A DNA stretch of 47,788 bases, taken from the NCBI GenBank assembly GCA_014874475.1, contig JADBJJ010000021.1, positions 1 through 47,788 of the forward strand, written 5' to 3'. This document shows, piece after piece, positions 17,528 through 26,170 of the stretch. Source of the stretch: Chloroflexota bacterium (GTDB lineage Bacteria; Chloroflexota; Anaerolineae; B4-G1; DUEL01). The translations under genes were made by a program, and so were the position numbers. The notes beneath the pieces were generated by a model. It ran no database searches. It was not told where the DNA came from and saw only the letters and a list, made by a program, of their open reading frames with translations. How positions within the stretch are numbered: the stretch's first letter is position 1; the number at the start of each line of letters is the position of its first letter.

Positions 17528-18430
17528 TTATTTCACCAGGTCCTCAATGTTGATCCCGGCCTTGCTCAGATCAGCGCGGAAGGCGTCGTAGAAGGAGTCA
17601 TCTGCGGGCTGGAGACCCTCAATGCTGTAGATGGTCTTCAGGGCTGCCTGCCCTTCTTCCGTCTGGGCGATCTCCAGCAGCGCCTGGACGATCTTCTGCC
17701 GCATATCGGCCGGGAAGTCTTTGATAAAGGAGACGTTGTCGTTGGGGATGTCGGTGGTCGTCGCCAACACGACTACCTTCTCCTTCACATCCGGGTAGTC
17801 CTTCTCCACCGAACTGCGGGCGTCGGAGTAGGTAGCGCCGGCGTCGCAGTCGCCCTTGTAGACGGCGACGACAACGTTGTTGTGGGAGCCGGCCTCCACT
17901 GTCTTGGCGAAGTCGGCATCCGGGTCAATCCCATTGGCTAACAGGTGGATACGGGGGATGATGTAGCCGGAGGTGGAGTTCGGGTCCACCCAACACATCA
18001 CCTTCCCCTTCAGGTCCTGGAGGGACAGGATGCCACTATCGGCCCGGACGATAATCTGGCCTTTGTACGAAGTGGAGCCGAAGCGGACGGTCACCAGGGC
18101 GGCGTCCACACCATACTTCTCGTGGGCCAAGATGTAGTTGAAGGTGTTCAGCCAGCCGATGTGGGCCTTCCCGACACCCATCGCTTCCCGGACGGCGGCA
18201 AAGTCCGTCCCCACGTTGGCCTTCACCACCAGGCCGACCTTCTCGGAAATCATCTGGGCCAGTTGATCACCACCGACGATGATTTCCTGCGTATCCCCAG
18301 AGGGGACGAAGGACATAATGATGGGGTTCTGCTCCGTCCCCAGGGCGGGTGTCCTCTGGCAGCTGGCCGTCCCGCCCAGCACTGCGACGATAGTCAGCAA
18401 CGCAAGAGTCAGAAGATTTCTTCGCGACAT
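17528..18430 (-). CDS. phnD: Phosphonate-type ABC transporter substrate-binding lipoprotein
   Basis: The product is 300 aa. A signal peptide ends at Cys24 (GGTASC), a slightly unusual lipobox, so it is probably lipid-anchored outside the membrane. Family features include SFVPSGDTQEI, HIGWLNTFNYILA, GKVMCWVDPNSTSGYIIP and DAGATYSDARSS. AAGGAGGAGGAAA precedes ATG 18430. It delivers the ligand to the phnC/phnE importer. PhnD-family proteins bind phosphonates, phosphite or similar; the ligand cannot be read here. Order phnD-phnC-phnE on one strand, with a 290-base gap after phnD. Confidence 0.9.
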   Translation of the reverse strand: MSRRNLLTLALLTIVAVLGGTASCQRTPALGTEQNPIIMSFVPSGDTQEIIVGGDQLAQMISEKVGLVVKANVGTDFAAVREAMGVGKAHIGWLNTFNYILAHEKYGVDAALVTVRFGSTSYKGQIIVRADSGILSLQDLKGKVMCWVDPNSTSGYIIPRIHLLANGIDPDADFAKTVEAGSHNNVVVAVYKGDCDAGATYSDARSSVEKDYPDVKEKVVVLATTTDIPNDNVSFIKDFPADMRQKIVQALLEIAQTEEGQAALKTIYSIEGLQPADDSFYDAFRADLSKAGINIEDLVK

Positions 18431-18569
18431 TTTCCTCCTCCTTAAAGTGAGGTTGGGTGAGGTTTTTTAGGAATTGGCGGATAAGCGTTCGGAAAGATAA
18501 AGAAGTTATGTTCTGGCATCCCTCCTTTTCTATATGGCGCTGCCTTTGGCCGATGGCTGATGCAAAAGG

Positions 18570-19238
18570 TTATGGCGCTGTGACCACCAGGTTATCAAAG
18601 CGGACTTCGGTAGGAGTATCCTCATAGGAAGTTGCAGTGAGGGCGATATCGCCGCTGGTAAATTCCGAATCCTCCACCTCTGCCAGCAGGACGCCGTTGA
18701 CCGTCAGGCTCAGTTTGGAGCCGTTGCAGACGGCCCGGATGTGGTTGGACGCGCTCCCCTGCCGGATCGCATTGGACTCGGTGAAGTCCACCAGCCACTC
18801 ATATCCCTCATCTGTCCCTTTGACAACGGCGTAATAGCCGTCACCGGAGATGAGCAGATAGTAGCCCATTCCGCTCTCCGGGTCCGCCGTCCGACAGATG
18901 ACACCGTAGTCAGTGTTGTTGTTGGCGGGGCCGGAAACCTGGGTGGCATCCACCTCTATCACCACGTCGGTGAAAGACCGGTTGGCGACGCCCCACATCG
19001 TGCCAGCGCTCCCGTAAGAGATGACGTAGTAGTAACCATCGCCGTAGCCCACTTCGCCGGCGTCGTAATCTCCCACCTCCCAGCCGGATTGGGGATTGCT
19101 GAAGTCGTCCTGGAAAAGGAGTTTCGCCCCTTCTTCGGACCCGCCGATGGGCGGCGGCGTCCTCAGGCCGGGGAGAGAGCAGGCCATTGCGACCAACACC
19201 AGCAGCGCTCCACCGAGGAGAAGCCGATTTCGTATCAT
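18570..19238 (-). CDS. Secreted lipoprotein with jelly-roll (LamG/DUF1080-like) domain
   Basis: The product is 222 aa. Its signal peptide ends in VAMAC-S, so it is probably a lipoprotein. The mature part is beta-rich with aromatic and Asp/Gly turns: FQDDFSNPQSGWEVG at the start, YGVICRTADPESGMGYYLLISG (two strands), LTVNGVLLAEVEDSEF, and VRFDNLVV at the end. This is the pattern of concanavalin-like domains that bind glycans or surfaces. No catalytic motif is seen. It stands alone between metG and phnD on the minus strand, after a long hairpin at 19266-19298. Confidence 0.7.
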   Translation of the reverse strand: MIRNRLLLGGALLVLVAMACSLPGLRTPPPIGGSEEGAKLLFQDDFSNPQSGWEVGDYDAGEVGYGDGYYYVISYGSAGTMWGVANRSFTDVVIEVDATQVSGPANNNTDYGVICRTADPESGMGYYLLISGDGYYAVVKGTDEGYEWLVDFTESNAIRQGSASNHIRAVCNGSKLSLTVNGVLLAEVEDSEFTSGDIALTATSYEDTPTEVRFDNLVVTAP

Positions 19239-19265
19239 TTTGCTCCTTTTTCAAATTTACAGTGG

Positions 19266-19298
19266 AACCTCCTGCAGGTTTCTAACCTGCGGGAGGTT
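19266..19298. terminator. Long hairpin directly after metG
   Basis: AACCTCCTGCAGGTT pairs with AACCTGCGGGAGGTT over 15 bases (one G-T pair) with loop TCT. It starts 5 bases beyond the metG stop. No T-run follows on the minus strand, so it may act as a 3'-end stabiliser. Confidence 0.55.
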
Positions 19299-19302
19299 GG
19301 GT

Positions 19303-21063
19303 CTAAAGGCCAAAGACGGCCCGCACTTCTTCCACTTCCAGTTTCCGGAAGAGGGGCTGCGGGGGACGTAGGGGCTGACCGGCGGGCAGTTGGCTGGGCG
19401 CCCATTGCCCCACTGCACCGGTGGGATCGTAACACAAGGCGTCGTGAACCCGGTTGGGCTCCCGGAACGTGGCAACGTACTGCCGACCGAACAGAGTCCC
19501 CTCGTAGCCCAGGTACTGGTGGAGCGCTTCGGAAGAGAACGGAATGAAGGGAGCCAGCAGAATCTTCAGCGAGTCAATGGCCCGCAGGGCGACGTAGATG
19601 GTCGTCCCGGCGGCTGTCCGGTCTTCTTTAATCTGAAACCAGGGGCCTTTCTCTTCCAGATACCTGTTGACTTCTCGGGCCAGGGCCATCGCCTCGCCCA
19701 GAGCGGCGCGGAACTGGCACCCCGCCAGCATTCGCCCGATGGGGCCGAAGGCCCCGTTGATCTGGGCCAGCAGCCCCGCGTCGGCCCGATCCATCAGCCC
19801 TGGCACCGGCACCCGGCCCTCAAAGTGGCGGTGGGCAAAGGTGAGCACCCGATGGCAGAGGTTGCCCCAGGTGGCCAGAAGTTCGTCGTTGTTGCGGCGA
19901 ACGAAGTCCTCCCAGAGGAAATCCGTATCGCGGGTTTCGGGCATCACGGAAGCGACGTAGTACCGCAGCGGGTCAGGCGCGAAGTGGTCCAGATAGGTCG
20001 GGAGTTCAATGACGATCCCCCGGCTCTTGGAGAATTTGTCCCGTTCCAGATTCATGAACTCGTTGGCGGGGACGTCGTAGGGGAGATTGAGACGGCGGTG
20101 GGGGTCGTCCTCGTACAGCCGTTCTATCCCGATCAACTGGGCGGGCCAGATGATGGTGTGGAAGGGGATGTTGTCTTTGCCGATAAAGTAGTATGAACGG
20201 GCGGCGGGGTCGTACCACCACTCTTTCCAGGCATCCGGTCGGCCCTGGTTACGGGCCCACTCAATACTGGCGGAGAGATAACCGATGACCGCCTCAAACC
20301 AGACGTAGAGCCGCTTGCCCTCGTAGCCGGGAAGGGGGACGGGGATGCCCCACTCAATGTCGCGGGTGATGGGCCGGCCCTGGAGTCCGGCGGCGACGTA
20401 GTTGCGAGAAAAGGCCAGGACGTTGGGCCGCCAGTGCTCTTTGTCCTCGTTCAGGTAGGCTGCAATTTTCTCCTGCAGGGCTGGCAGATTCAGGAAAAAG
20501 TGCTCCGTCTCCCGGGGGACAGGGATACTGCCATCCATCTTGCTACGGGGGTTGATGAGGTCCAGTGGGTCCAGCAGCCGCCCGCAGTTATCGCACTGGT
20601 CGCCGCGCGCCTCCGGATAGCCGCAGTGGGGGCAGGTCCCCTCCACGTACCGGTCGGGCAGGAAGACGCTGCTGGTTTCCGAGTAGAGTTGGACCTGGGT
20701 CTGGCGGTAGAGGTGTCCCCGCTCCAGAAGCCGGAGGAAGATGTCCTGGGCAACCCGGTGGTGGTTCTCCGTGTCGGTGTGGGTGAAGAGGTCATAACTG
20801 ATGCCGATGCGCTGCTGGGTATCCAGGAAGCGATCGTGGTAGCGCTCAAACAGTTCGCGCGGGGAGACGCCCTCCTTCTCGGCCCGGACGGTGATAGGGG
20901 TGCCGTGGGAGTCGGAACCGGAGACCATGAGGACGTCGTTGCCGGCCAGGCGGTGGTAGCGGGCGAAGATGTCGGCGGGCAGATAGGCGCCGGCCAGGTG
21001 GCCCACATGCAGGTCTCCGTTGGCGTAGGGCCAGGCAACGCAAACAAGAATCTTTTGGGGCAC
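19303..21063 (-). CDS. metG: Methionyl-tRNA synthetase
   Basis: The product is 586 aa from GTG 21063, chosen for TCAGGAGGAAAAA in front and because VPQKILVCVAWPYANGDL is the usual start. It charges tRNA-Met. The ATP-binding HIGH motif appears as HVGH (19-22), and the KMSKS motif as KFSKS (343-347). One zinc knuckle is CPHC..CDNC (Cys 144, 147, 157, 160). Anticodon-recognition helices make up the C-terminal third. There is no C-terminal EMAP-like tRNA-binding domain. A promoter at 21156-21183 lies at the end of the M24 peptidase gene upstream. Confidence 0.95.
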   Translation of the reverse strand: MPQKILVCVAWPYANGDLHVGHLAGAYLPADIFARYHRLAGNDVLMVSGSDSHGTPITVRAEKEGVSPRELFERYHDRFLDTQQRIGISYDLFTHTDTENHHRVAQDIFLRLLERGHLYRQTQVQLYSETSSVFLPDRYVEGTCPHCGYPEARGDQCDNCGRLLDPLDLINPRSKMDGSIPVPRETEHFFLNLPALQEKIAAYLNEDKEHWRPNVLAFSRNYVAAGLQGRPITRDIEWGIPVPLPGYEGKRLYVWFEAVIGYLSASIEWARNQGRPDAWKEWWYDPAARSYYFIGKDNIPFHTIIWPAQLIGIERLYEDDPHRRLNLPYDVPANEFMNLERDKFSKSRGIVIELPTYLDHFAPDPLRYYVASVMPETRDTDFLWEDFVRRNNDELLATWGNLCHRVLTFAHRHFEGRVPVPGLMDRADAGLLAQINGAFGPIGRMLAGCQFRAALGEAMALAREVNRYLEEKGPWFQIKEDRTAAGTTIYVALRAIDSLKILLAPFIPFSSEALHQYLGYEGTLFGRQYVATFREPNRVHDALCYDPTGAVGQWAPSQLPAGQPLRPPQPLFRKLEVEEVRAVFGL

Positions 21064-21155
21064 TTTTTCCTCCTGATGACGCCTAACGGTATGCGCTTGG
21101 CTGGTGTTGCAGACGCGCCCGCAAGACCCCACGGCGATATCTGGAACGCCGATCG

Positions 21156-21183
21156 GTTATAATTGTACTACGCTTCGGTCAAA
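21156..21183 (-). promoter_or_regulatory. metG promoter
   Basis: TTTGAC (21178-21183) and TATAAC (21156-21161) on the minus strand have a 16-base spacer. It overlaps the last codons of the M24 peptidase gene, giving a leader of about 85 bases. No T-box or SAM riboswitch signature was found in that leader. Confidence 0.5.
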
Positions 21184-22340
21184 TGGCAAGCCAGCAACCG
21201 GCGCGGGGCTTGGGTCAGCAAGCGGGGGCCGTCGGCCTCTATGACGACAGTATCCTCCACTTTGGCCATCATACCGTCGGCGGGGGCGTTCACTTCCACC
21301 TCCACCGCCAGAGCCATCCCCACGGCTATGGAGGTCTCCTCGCGCGGCCAGAGCACAGGGGGTTCGTCTATCTCCAGGCCCAGGCCGTGGCCGACGAAGC
21401 CCGGGAGGGTCAGCCGCCCTGGGGGGAAGTGCGGGGGCGCGCCCCGGGCCAGGGCCGCCTCTGCCGCTGCGTAGACTTCGGCGACGGGGATGCCGGGGCG
21501 GAGGGCCGAGAGAACGGCCTCCTCCACTGCCAGCGCGGCCTCAAAGAGGGCCTCCTGGGCCGCCGTTGCCTGCCCCACGGTGTAGGTCCGGGACTCGTCG
21601 GCGGTGTAGCCGTCGTATGTCGCGCCGATATCCAGCACAACCAAGTCGCCTGGGCGGACTTCCCGGCGGGAGGGGCCGTAGGGAGTGCCCGGACTCAGGC
21701 CGGAACCGGTGACCACCAGACCGTGACCGCCGCGAACGGTCAGGTTCTCCCCACTCATCAGCAGGACGCCACCCCCGCGCGCGCCGGGATAGCGAAGGGG
21801 CTGGTAGCCCTCGTGCCCGGCCCGCCGCAGCGCGGCCTCCACCTCCGCCGCCAGAGCCAGTTCGCTCAGACCGGGGCGGAGGATAGAGGGCAGGGCCGCG
21901 TGACCCGTATCGGCGACCGCCGCCGCCCGCTCTATGGCCTGGATTTCCTGCGGGTCTTTGACTATGCGCTGGGACAGGACCAGAGGGCTGATGTCCTCTA
22001 TGTCCCAGCCAGGCAGCGCGTCCCGCATGCGCCGGTACAGTTGGGCCGGCATCACGTCCAGGTTGGCGCCCAGGGTCCCTCCGGTCAGCCCCTGGGATGC
22101 CAACACAGCGGCAACGGTATCCCAGCCGCCCCCCGACTCCACTGGCGCCAGGGTGACCTCCCGGCGGGCCAGGTCCAGCCCCCGACGCACCAAGAGGACA
22201 GCCCCCCGGGGCCCTACCACCAGCGTCGCCGGGCGGGCCGTCCCGGCGTAGTAGAGAACGTCCCGGGGATGGACCAGTACAGCGGCATCCAGGCCATTTT
22301 CGGCCAGATGTTTCTGCAACTCATTCAGCCGGTCGTTCAA
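21168..22340 (-). CDS. M24 family metallopeptidase (Xaa-Pro peptidase type)
   Basis: The product is 390 aa. The N-terminal creatinase-like domain (about 1-130) is followed by the pita-bread catalytic domain. Metal ligands are visible: two Asp in LDIGATYDGYTADESRTYTV, His in FVGHGLGLEID, and Glu in VEVEVNAP and KVEDTVV. It removes residues before proline or acts as a dipeptidase in the cytoplasm. The start is TTG 22340, close behind GGAGGAGA; no better ATG exists. A strong promoter lies at 22401-22429. Confidence 0.85.
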   Translation of the reverse strand: MNDRLNELQKHLAENGLDAAVLVHPRDVLYYAGTARPATLVVGPRGAVLLVRRGLDLARREVTLAPVESGGGWDTVAAVLASQGLTGGTLGANLDVMPAQLYRRMRDALPGWDIEDISPLVLSQRIVKDPQEIQAIERAAAVADTGHAALPSILRPGLSELALAAEVEAALRRAGHEGYQPLRYPGARGGGVLLMSGENLTVRGGHGLVVTGSGLSPGTPYGPSRREVRPGDLVVLDIGATYDGYTADESRTYTVGQATAAQEALFEAALAVEEAVLSALRPGIPVAEVYAAAEAALARGAPPHFPPGRLTLPGFVGHGLGLEIDEPPVLWPREETSIAVGMALAVEVEVNAPADGMMAKVEDTVVIEADGPRLLTQAPRRLLACHLTEA

Positions 22341-22400
22341 ATCTCCTCCAGAAGTCGCAATGTCAGATTGGGCCTCTTCTTACTCTGCCAGGCTGCGTTA

Positions 22401-22429
22401 GATATACATCTGGAGAGGGAGTTTGTCAA
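22401..22429 (-). promoter_or_regulatory. Promoter of the M24 peptidase gene
   Basis: TTGACA (22424-22429) and TATATC (22401-22406) on the minus strand have a 17-base spacer. It is back-to-back with a plus-strand promoter at 22449-22477. Confidence 0.75.
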
Positions 22430-22448
22430 CCTTCGGGAAACGGGGTAT

Positions 22449-22477
22449 TTCACCTTTCCGAGAAGTTGTGAGATAAT
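22449..22477 (+). promoter_or_regulatory. Promoter of the Mut7-C gene
   Basis: TTCACC (22449-22454) and GATAAT (22472-22477) have a 17-base spacer and precede ATG 22517 by about 40 bases. The match is moderate. Confidence 0.45.
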
Positions 22478-22516
22478 AAGGTGAGTAGAGAGGTCCGCCC
22501 GTTCAGGCTTTGACCG

Positions 22517-23014
22517 ATGACCGATACCAATGAACCCCTTTATTTTCTTGCAGACGGGATGCTGGGGCGGCTGGCGCGCTGGCTGCGGCTCCTGGGGTAC
22601 GATACAGCCTACGAGAACGATGCCGACGACCTGGAACTGGCTCGCCGCGCTCGTGCGGAAGGCCGTATTCTCCTGACCCGCGACCGCTCGCTGGCGGCCC
22701 GGCGGGGTCTACGGACGCTGCTGATAGAATCGGAGCAGGTACGGGAACAGGTCCGACAGGTGGTGGAGACGTTAGGGCCGCCCCCCAGTCCGGCCCTCTC
22801 CCGCTGTAGCCTCTGCAACGTGCCGCTGAGTCCGGCTACGCCTCAGCAAGTCGCCGACCGGGTGCCCCCCTATGTCCTGCAAACACAGAAACGATTTGGC
22901 ATCTGTCCGACCTGTGGACGGATTTACTGGGCTGGCACCCACCTGCAGCACATGAAACGATACCTGGGCGAATCCCTCCCACTCCAATCGTCGGAAAACC
23001 CAGAGGACGGATAA
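22517..23014 (+). CDS. Mut7-C RNase-like domain protein with zinc ribbon
   Basis: The product is 165 aa. The N-terminal part (FLADGMLGRLARWLRLLGYDT, two pieces; Asp in ENDADD and LLTRDRSLA) matches the PIN-like Mut7-C domain. The C-terminal part is a zinc ribbon with CSLCN and CPTCGRIYW. Such proteins are thought to be RNases, but targets are unknown. It has its own promoter and is divergent from the M24 peptidase gene. Confidence 0.8.
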   Translation: MTDTNEPLYFLADGMLGRLARWLRLLGYDTAYENDADDLELARRARAEGRILLTRDRSLAARRGLRTLLIESEQVREQVRQVVETLGPPPSPALSRCSLCNVPLSPATPQQVADRVPPYVLQTQKRFGICPTCGRIYWAGTHLQHMKRYLGESLPLQSSENPEDG

Positions 23015-23076
23015 CCATCTGGCCCTCACCTTACGAGGAAGTCCAACGGTGAGACCTCCCGCCCATACCCGGGAGT

Positions 23077-23105
23077 TTGACATCTCCTGTTTTCCGTGAT
23101 ATAGT
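23077..23105 (+). promoter_or_regulatory. Promoter of the Roadblock-pyrG unit
   Basis: TTGACA (23077-23082) and TATAGT (23100-23105) have a 17-base spacer, 48 bases before the Roadblock ATG. Confidence 0.8.
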
Positions 23106-23153
23106 TTGGGCTGTGATTCCGAAGCAGACTCTATGTTCAGGGGGTAGGGAGTT

Positions 23154-23525
23154 ATGCTAAGAGCACGCTCGGAGAAACTGGTGGAGCGGTTGCAAGAATT
23201 ACAACGGAGCACGCCGGACGTGGAGGCGTCGGCGCTGGTCAGCGTGGATGGCCTGACCATTGCTTCGGCCCTACCCTCCGGCGTGGAGGAAGACCGGGTA
23301 TCAGCCATGTCTGCCGCTATGCTCTCCCTGGGCGAGCGCATCGCCGGGGAACTGGGGCGGGGTGGGTTGGATCAGGTCTATGTCAAAGGCGCGGGCGGAT
23401 ATGTCCTCTTGGCTGCCGTCGGCGCCGATGCCGTCTTGACGGTTATGGCCCGCTCCACCGCCAAACTGGGTCTGGTTTTCCTGGAGATGCGCCGCGCCGC
23501 CGAGGACCTGGAACGGATGCTGTGA
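23154..23525 (+). CDS. Roadblock/LC7 domain protein (MglB-like)
   Basis: The product is 123 aa and is a single Roadblock/LC7 domain: DVEASALVSVDGLTIAS, then GERIAGELGRGGLDQVYVKG, then an LLAAVGADAVLTVMA strand and a C-terminal helix. These small dimers regulate Ras-like GTPases; MglB is a GTPase-activating partner of MglA. No GTPase gene is next to it here, so its partner must be elsewhere or it has another role. It precedes pyrG by 46 bases and is probably cotranscribed. Confidence 0.8.
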   Translation: MLRARSEKLVERLQELQRSTPDVEASALVSVDGLTIASALPSGVEEDRVSAMSAAMLSLGERIAGELGRGGLDQVYVKGAGGYVLLAAVGADAVLTVMARSTAKLGLVFLEMRRAAEDLERML

Positions 23526-23571
23526 TTGGACCACAGGCGACAGACCCCGGAAGATAGCAAACATACCGATT

Positions 23572-25203
23572 ATGCCCAAATATATTTTCTGTACGGGTGG
23601 TGTGCTCTCCAGCGTGGGTAAAGGTGTGACGGCGGCCGCTATCGGTCGTGTCCTCAAATCCCGGGGACTGCGCGTCACCATTCAGAAACTGGACCCTTAC
23701 CTCAATGTGGACCCAGGTACGATGTCCCCCTACCAGCACGGGGAGGTCTTCGTCACGGACGACGGAGCAGAGACCGACCTGGACCTGGGCCACTACGAGC
23801 GTTTCATTGATGAGAACCTCACCCGCGCCAGCAACGTCACCGCCGGACAGGTCTACGCTGAGGTCATCGCCCGGGAGCGGCGCGGCGACTATTTGGGCGG
23901 CACTATCCAGGTCATCCCCCATATCACCGATGAGATTAAACGGCGCATCCTGCTGGCAGGCCGGGCCTCCGAGGCCGATGTCGTCATTGTGGAGGTCGGG
24001 GGGACGGTGGGGGACATTGAGGGGCAGCCGTTCCTGGAAGCCCTGCGCCAGATGCGTCGGGACTTGGGGCGGGAGAATACCCTCTTTGTTCATATCACTT
24101 TCCTGCCATACATCGGCGCGACCGGGGAGTTAAAGACCAAGCCCACCCAGCACAGTGTGCGGGAACTCCGCTCTATGGGCATCCACCCGGATATGATCGT
24201 TGCCCGGGCCGACTATCCCGTGAACCCGGGATTGGTGGAGAAAATAGCTCTGTTCTGCGACGTGGAGCCCCAGGCCGTGGTTCCCCTGGTCACCACGCCC
24301 GTCCTCTACGAGGTCCCCCTGCTCCTGGAGGAGGCCGGGGTGGGAGAATTGATTGCCCGACGGTTGGACCTGGGAGTCCAATCTCCGGACCTTTCCGACT
24401 GGCATCGTCTGGTGGAGGAGGTCCGCCGGCCGAAACCTGCCCTTCCTATCGCTATTGTCGGCAAATATGTCCAGTTGCACGATGCCTACATCAGCGTCCG
24501 GGAGGCCTTGCGTCACGCCGGCCTGGCCCTGGGCTACGATGTGGATATCCACTGGATCAACTCTGAAGAACTGGAAAAAGGGCGGGGTTGGGAGTTGCTG
24601 GAAGGGGTTGCGGGCATCGTCGTCCCCGGCGGATTCGGTTATCGGGGAATTGAGGGGAAAATCCTGGCGGCGCGCTGGGCGCGGGACCGGCAGGTCCCCT
24701 ACCTGGGCCTCTGTCTGGGGATGCAGGTGATGGTCATTGAGGCTGCCCGGCGCGTGGTGGGAAATGATACCCCCAACAGCACGGAATTTGACCCCCATAC
24801 CCCTTACCCGGTGATTGACCTGCTGCCGGAACAGCGGGGAGTGGTGGACCTGGGTGGGACGATGCGGTTGGGGCTGTACCCCTGCCGGCTGGTCCCCGGC
24901 ACCCGGGCCGCAGCCGCCTACGGCGTGGGCGAGGTCCGGGAGCGGCACCGCCATCGCTTTGAGGTCAGCAACCGTTTCCGCGACCTGCTGGAGCGCGGAG
25001 GGCTGGTATTCAGCGGCCTCTCGCCGGACGGCCAACTGGTGGAGATTGCGGAAGTGGCGGGCCACCCGTTTATGGTGGGGTGTCAGTTCCATCCGGAATT
25101 CCGCTCCCGCCCGACCCGCCCTCATCCCCTTTTCCGCGCGTTTATCGCGGCGGCCAGCCGCTGTTACTCCGAAAGCGCCGATGTCGCCCGGTCCAAAAGA
25201 TAG
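23572..25203 (+). CDS. pyrG: CTP synthase
   Basis: The product is 543 aa, a normal length. It converts UTP to CTP using glutamine and ATP. The synthase domain starts KYIFCTGGVLSSVGKGVTAA with the P-loop; the metal/UTP segment is DPYLNVDPGTMSPYQHGEVF. The glutamine amidotransferase domain has GGFGYRG, catalytic Cys in LGLCLGMQ, and His/Glu in QFHPEF. The ATG has no strong ribosome binding site. It follows the Roadblock gene. Confidence 0.97.
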   Translation: MPKYIFCTGGVLSSVGKGVTAAAIGRVLKSRGLRVTIQKLDPYLNVDPGTMSPYQHGEVFVTDDGAETDLDLGHYERFIDENLTRASNVTAGQVYAEVIARERRGDYLGGTIQVIPHITDEIKRRILLAGRASEADVVIVEVGGTVGDIEGQPFLEALRQMRRDLGRENTLFVHITFLPYIGATGELKTKPTQHSVRELRSMGIHPDMIVARADYPVNPGLVEKIALFCDVEPQAVVPLVTTPVLYEVPLLLEEAGVGELIARRLDLGVQSPDLSDWHRLVEEVRRPKPALPIAIVGKYVQLHDAYISVREALRHAGLALGYDVDIHWINSEELEKGRGWELLEGVAGIVVPGGFGYRGIEGKILAARWARDRQVPYLGLCLGMQVMVIEAARRVVGNDTPNSTEFDPHTPYPVIDLLPEQRGVVDLGGTMRLGLYPCRLVPGTRAAAAYGVGEVRERHRHRFEVSNRFRDLLERGGLVFSGLSPDGQLVEIAEVAGHPFMVGCQFHPEFRSRPTRPHPLFRAFIAAASRCYSESADVARSKR

Positions 25204-25249
25204 CGGAGTGGGCCTGATATGCAGGTCCGATGAAAACCGAAGAAACACG

Positions 25250-25275
25250 CTTCACCGGGCTTAGTGCCGGTGAAG
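25250..25275 (+). terminator. Hairpin after pyrG
   Basis: CTTCACCGG and CCGGTGAAG form a 9-bp stem with an 8-base loop, flanked by ACAC/GTGT. There is no T-run. It lies in the 101-base gap before the next gene and may be a weak terminator or mRNA-stabilising hairpin. Confidence 0.45.
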
Positions 25276-25304
25276 TGTATCCAATTTACCAGAGGAAGGG
25301 ACTT

Positions 25305-26117
25305 ATGTCAGAAATCACCGTCGCGACCGTCCAGATGTTGCCGGTTCTCGGCCAGATGGAAGAGAACCTGGCCAAAATGGGCGAATTCATCCGCCGCATC
25401 GCCACCGAACAGCCGGTGGACCTCATTGTCTTCCCGGAACTGGTGACGACGGGCTACGAGGTGGGGCCACGCTTCCCGCAGATGGCCCAGCGGATACCCG
25501 GCCCGGCGGTCAACCTGATCGGTCAGCGTGCCGCCGACTACGGCGTCCATGTCGCCTTCGGTATGGTGACCAAAGAGCGGGTGGAAAGCATTCTCTACAA
25601 CTCCGCCGTGCTCATCGGGCCGGATGGCGAGGTCATCGGTCAGTACAATAAAATCCACCTGCGGGGCGAGGAGCGGATGGCCTTCCGCCCTGGCTACCGC
25701 CTGATGCCCTTTGAGACCGATTTCGGCGTCATTGGGCTGATGATCGGGTGGGACCTGGCCTTCCCGGAAGTGGCCCGCAGTCTGGTGCTGGACGGGGCTG
25801 AACTGCTGGTCGTGCTGGCGAACTGGGAGGCGCCCCGCCAGGAGGAGTGGCATACGTATCTGAAGGCGCGCGCCTATGAAAATGCGGTCTTTATGGCGGC
25901 AGCGAACCGGGTCGGAGAAGAGCCATCCTACACCTTCTTCGGCCAGAGCACTATCATCGGTCCGACCGGCGGTATCTACGGGATAGTAGACGAGCCGGTG
26001 GAGGGATACGCAGTGGCCCGTCTGGACCTGAGCGAGGTCCGGCGGCAACGGGAGGAGACGCAAATTCTCCAGTGTCGCCAGCCGATGTCGTACCGGGCTA
26101 TTGTGCGCAAGTACTGA
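25305..26117 (+). CDS. Carbon-nitrogen hydrolase (nitrilase) fold protein lacking the catalytic Cys
   Basis: The product is 270 aa from ATG 25305 (AGGAAGGGACTT in front). Family landmarks are clear: Glu45 in VFPELVTTGYE and Lys116 in YNKIHLRGEE. The elbow that normally reads ICYD or ICWD before FPE is here MIGWDLAFPE, so position 148 is Gly (GGG at 25746-25748) instead of the nucleophilic Cys. The rest is well conserved, so it looks like a maintained non-catalytic relative rather than a decaying gene. Normal members cleave amides or nitriles; this one may bind a ligand or partner. It precedes a PstS-like gene by 53 bases. Confidence 0.85.
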   Translation: MSEITVATVQMLPVLGQMEENLAKMGEFIRRIATEQPVDLIVFPELVTTGYEVGPRFPQMAQRIPGPAVNLIGQRAADYGVHVAFGMVTKERVESILYNSAVLIGPDGEVIGQYNKIHLRGEERMAFRPGYRLMPFETDFGVIGLMIGWDLAFPEVARSLVLDGAELLVVLANWEAPRQEEWHTYLKARAYENAVFMAAANRVGEEPSYTFFGQSTIIGPTGGIYGIVDEPVEGYAVARLDLSEVRRQREETQILQCRQPMSYRAIVRKY

Positions 26118-26170
26118 TTCGGGATTGGCAGGGCGGCGCAGCCGCTGCTCCGCCCCAACTCGTTCCAGAA

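Noticed and set aside
19303-21167. SAM riboswitch or T-box before metG
   Set aside because: The leader is only about 85 bases and lacks the conserved cores.
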